Below the pieces are notes generated by a model. It worked only from the letters and a program-made list of their open reading frames with translations, made no database searches and was not told where the DNA came from. A program made the translations under genes and the position numbers. Source: Candidatus Cloacimonas sp. (GTDB lineage: Bacteria > Cloacimonadota > Cloacimonadia > Cloacimonadales > Cloacimonadaceae). From it: DNA of 64,000 nt. Each line of letters begins with the position of its first letter. Position 1 is the stretch's first letter. Shown here in pieces: positions 63,961 through 64,000 of this stretch. Location of the stretch: positions 28,463 through 92,462 of the forward strand of contig JBDKSF010000025.1 in NCBI GenBank assembly GCA_039680785.1, given 5' to 3'.

Positions 63961-64000
63961 CACCGCGAGGATGTTTTATTTTAACTCTAAACCGAGCTTC
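63961..64000. repeat. TGTTTTATTTTAACTC repeat, copy C (cut by window end)
   Basis: Direct copy of 63811-63850, 150 bp further on. It forms an imperfect inverted pair with TCGGTTTAGAGTCAAAACAA at 63923-63942. Confidence 0.85.

Larger units (their letters stand above)
63446..64000. other. Repeat-rich upstream region of the second machine's operon
   Basis: 555 bp without a supported gene. It holds three direct copies of a 30-40 bp sequence around TGTTTTATTTTAACTC, inverted partial copies around GAGAGTTAAAACAA, and a 36-bp identical tandem pair. The promoter of the operon should lie at its left end. Confidence 0.7.

Noticed and set aside
63572..64000. CRISPR array
   Set aside because: Copy spacing (243 and 150 bp) and the inverted partial copies do not fit a repeat-spacer array, the tandem pair has only a 9-bp spacer, and no cas gene is near.

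Overview
The window looks like a piece of an AT-rich, Gram-negative (diderm) bacterial chromosome. It carries two secretin genes, lipobox lipoproteins, a beta-barrel-like outer-membrane protein, a SurA/PpiC-type foldase and a LolC/E-like permease. The gene set resembles uncultured fermentative lineages such as Candidatus Cloacimonadota. That placement is an inference from gene content and style; there is no rRNA or tRNA gene here to confirm it. Genes are tightly packed, with many ATGA or TAATG stop/start overlaps.

Layout. (1) 8-2731: pyruvate phosphate dikinase with its terminator. (2) 3080-17265, minus strand: a canonical type IV pilus operon of 13 genes, in transcription order major pilin, pilT, two minor prepilins, a large PilX-like protein, pilM, pilN, pilO, pilP, pilQ, an Ig-like lipoprotein, pilB and pilC. 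(3) 17715-19757: a periplasmic PPIase, followed by a strongly structured non-coding stretch. (4) 20162-28168, minus strand: a complete MoxR / DUF58 / BatABCDE-type operon. (5) 28295-34550, minus strand: rpmB, a cyclic-nucleotide-domain histidine kinase, an outer-membrane-like protein, an M16 peptidase and a lipoprotein. (6) 35330-37251: a restriction-modification pair, a beta-class methyltransferase fused to a degenerate nuclease-like domain plus a MjaI-like endonuclease. (7) 37592-44140: LolC/E-like permease, an ECF sigma / anti-sigma / two Spy-like protein operon, then DUF47-Pit phosphate transport and an AEC transporter. (8) 44466-48497, minus strand: pyridoxal kinase, phosphoesterase, family 4 uracil-DNA glycosylase, omega-like protein, gmk, gcvH. 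(9) 48560-63445, minus strand: a second, condensed type IV pilus/type II secretion-like machine with built-in signalling genes. (10) The last 550 bp is a cluster of inverted and direct repeats.

The best candidate for an undescribed system is region 9. It has an assembly ATPase, a platform protein, a PilT-like ATPase and a short secretin. Its PilM and PilN equivalents are fused into one protein with a C-terminal repeat-like region, and its PilO and PilP equivalents are fused into another. Three pilin-like proteins start directly at the hydrophobic helix with no classical leader, one of them carrying a LamG-like domain. A histidine-kinase phosphoacceptor domain without a catalytic domain sits next to a receiver/cyclic-nucleotide-domain protein, and a hybrid histidine kinase follows the secretin. 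A second signal is the restriction-modification locus: reading the whole window by eye I found CTAG only twice, and both sites lie at that locus. A 180-bp intergenic repeat with two mutually exclusive hairpins also occurs twice.
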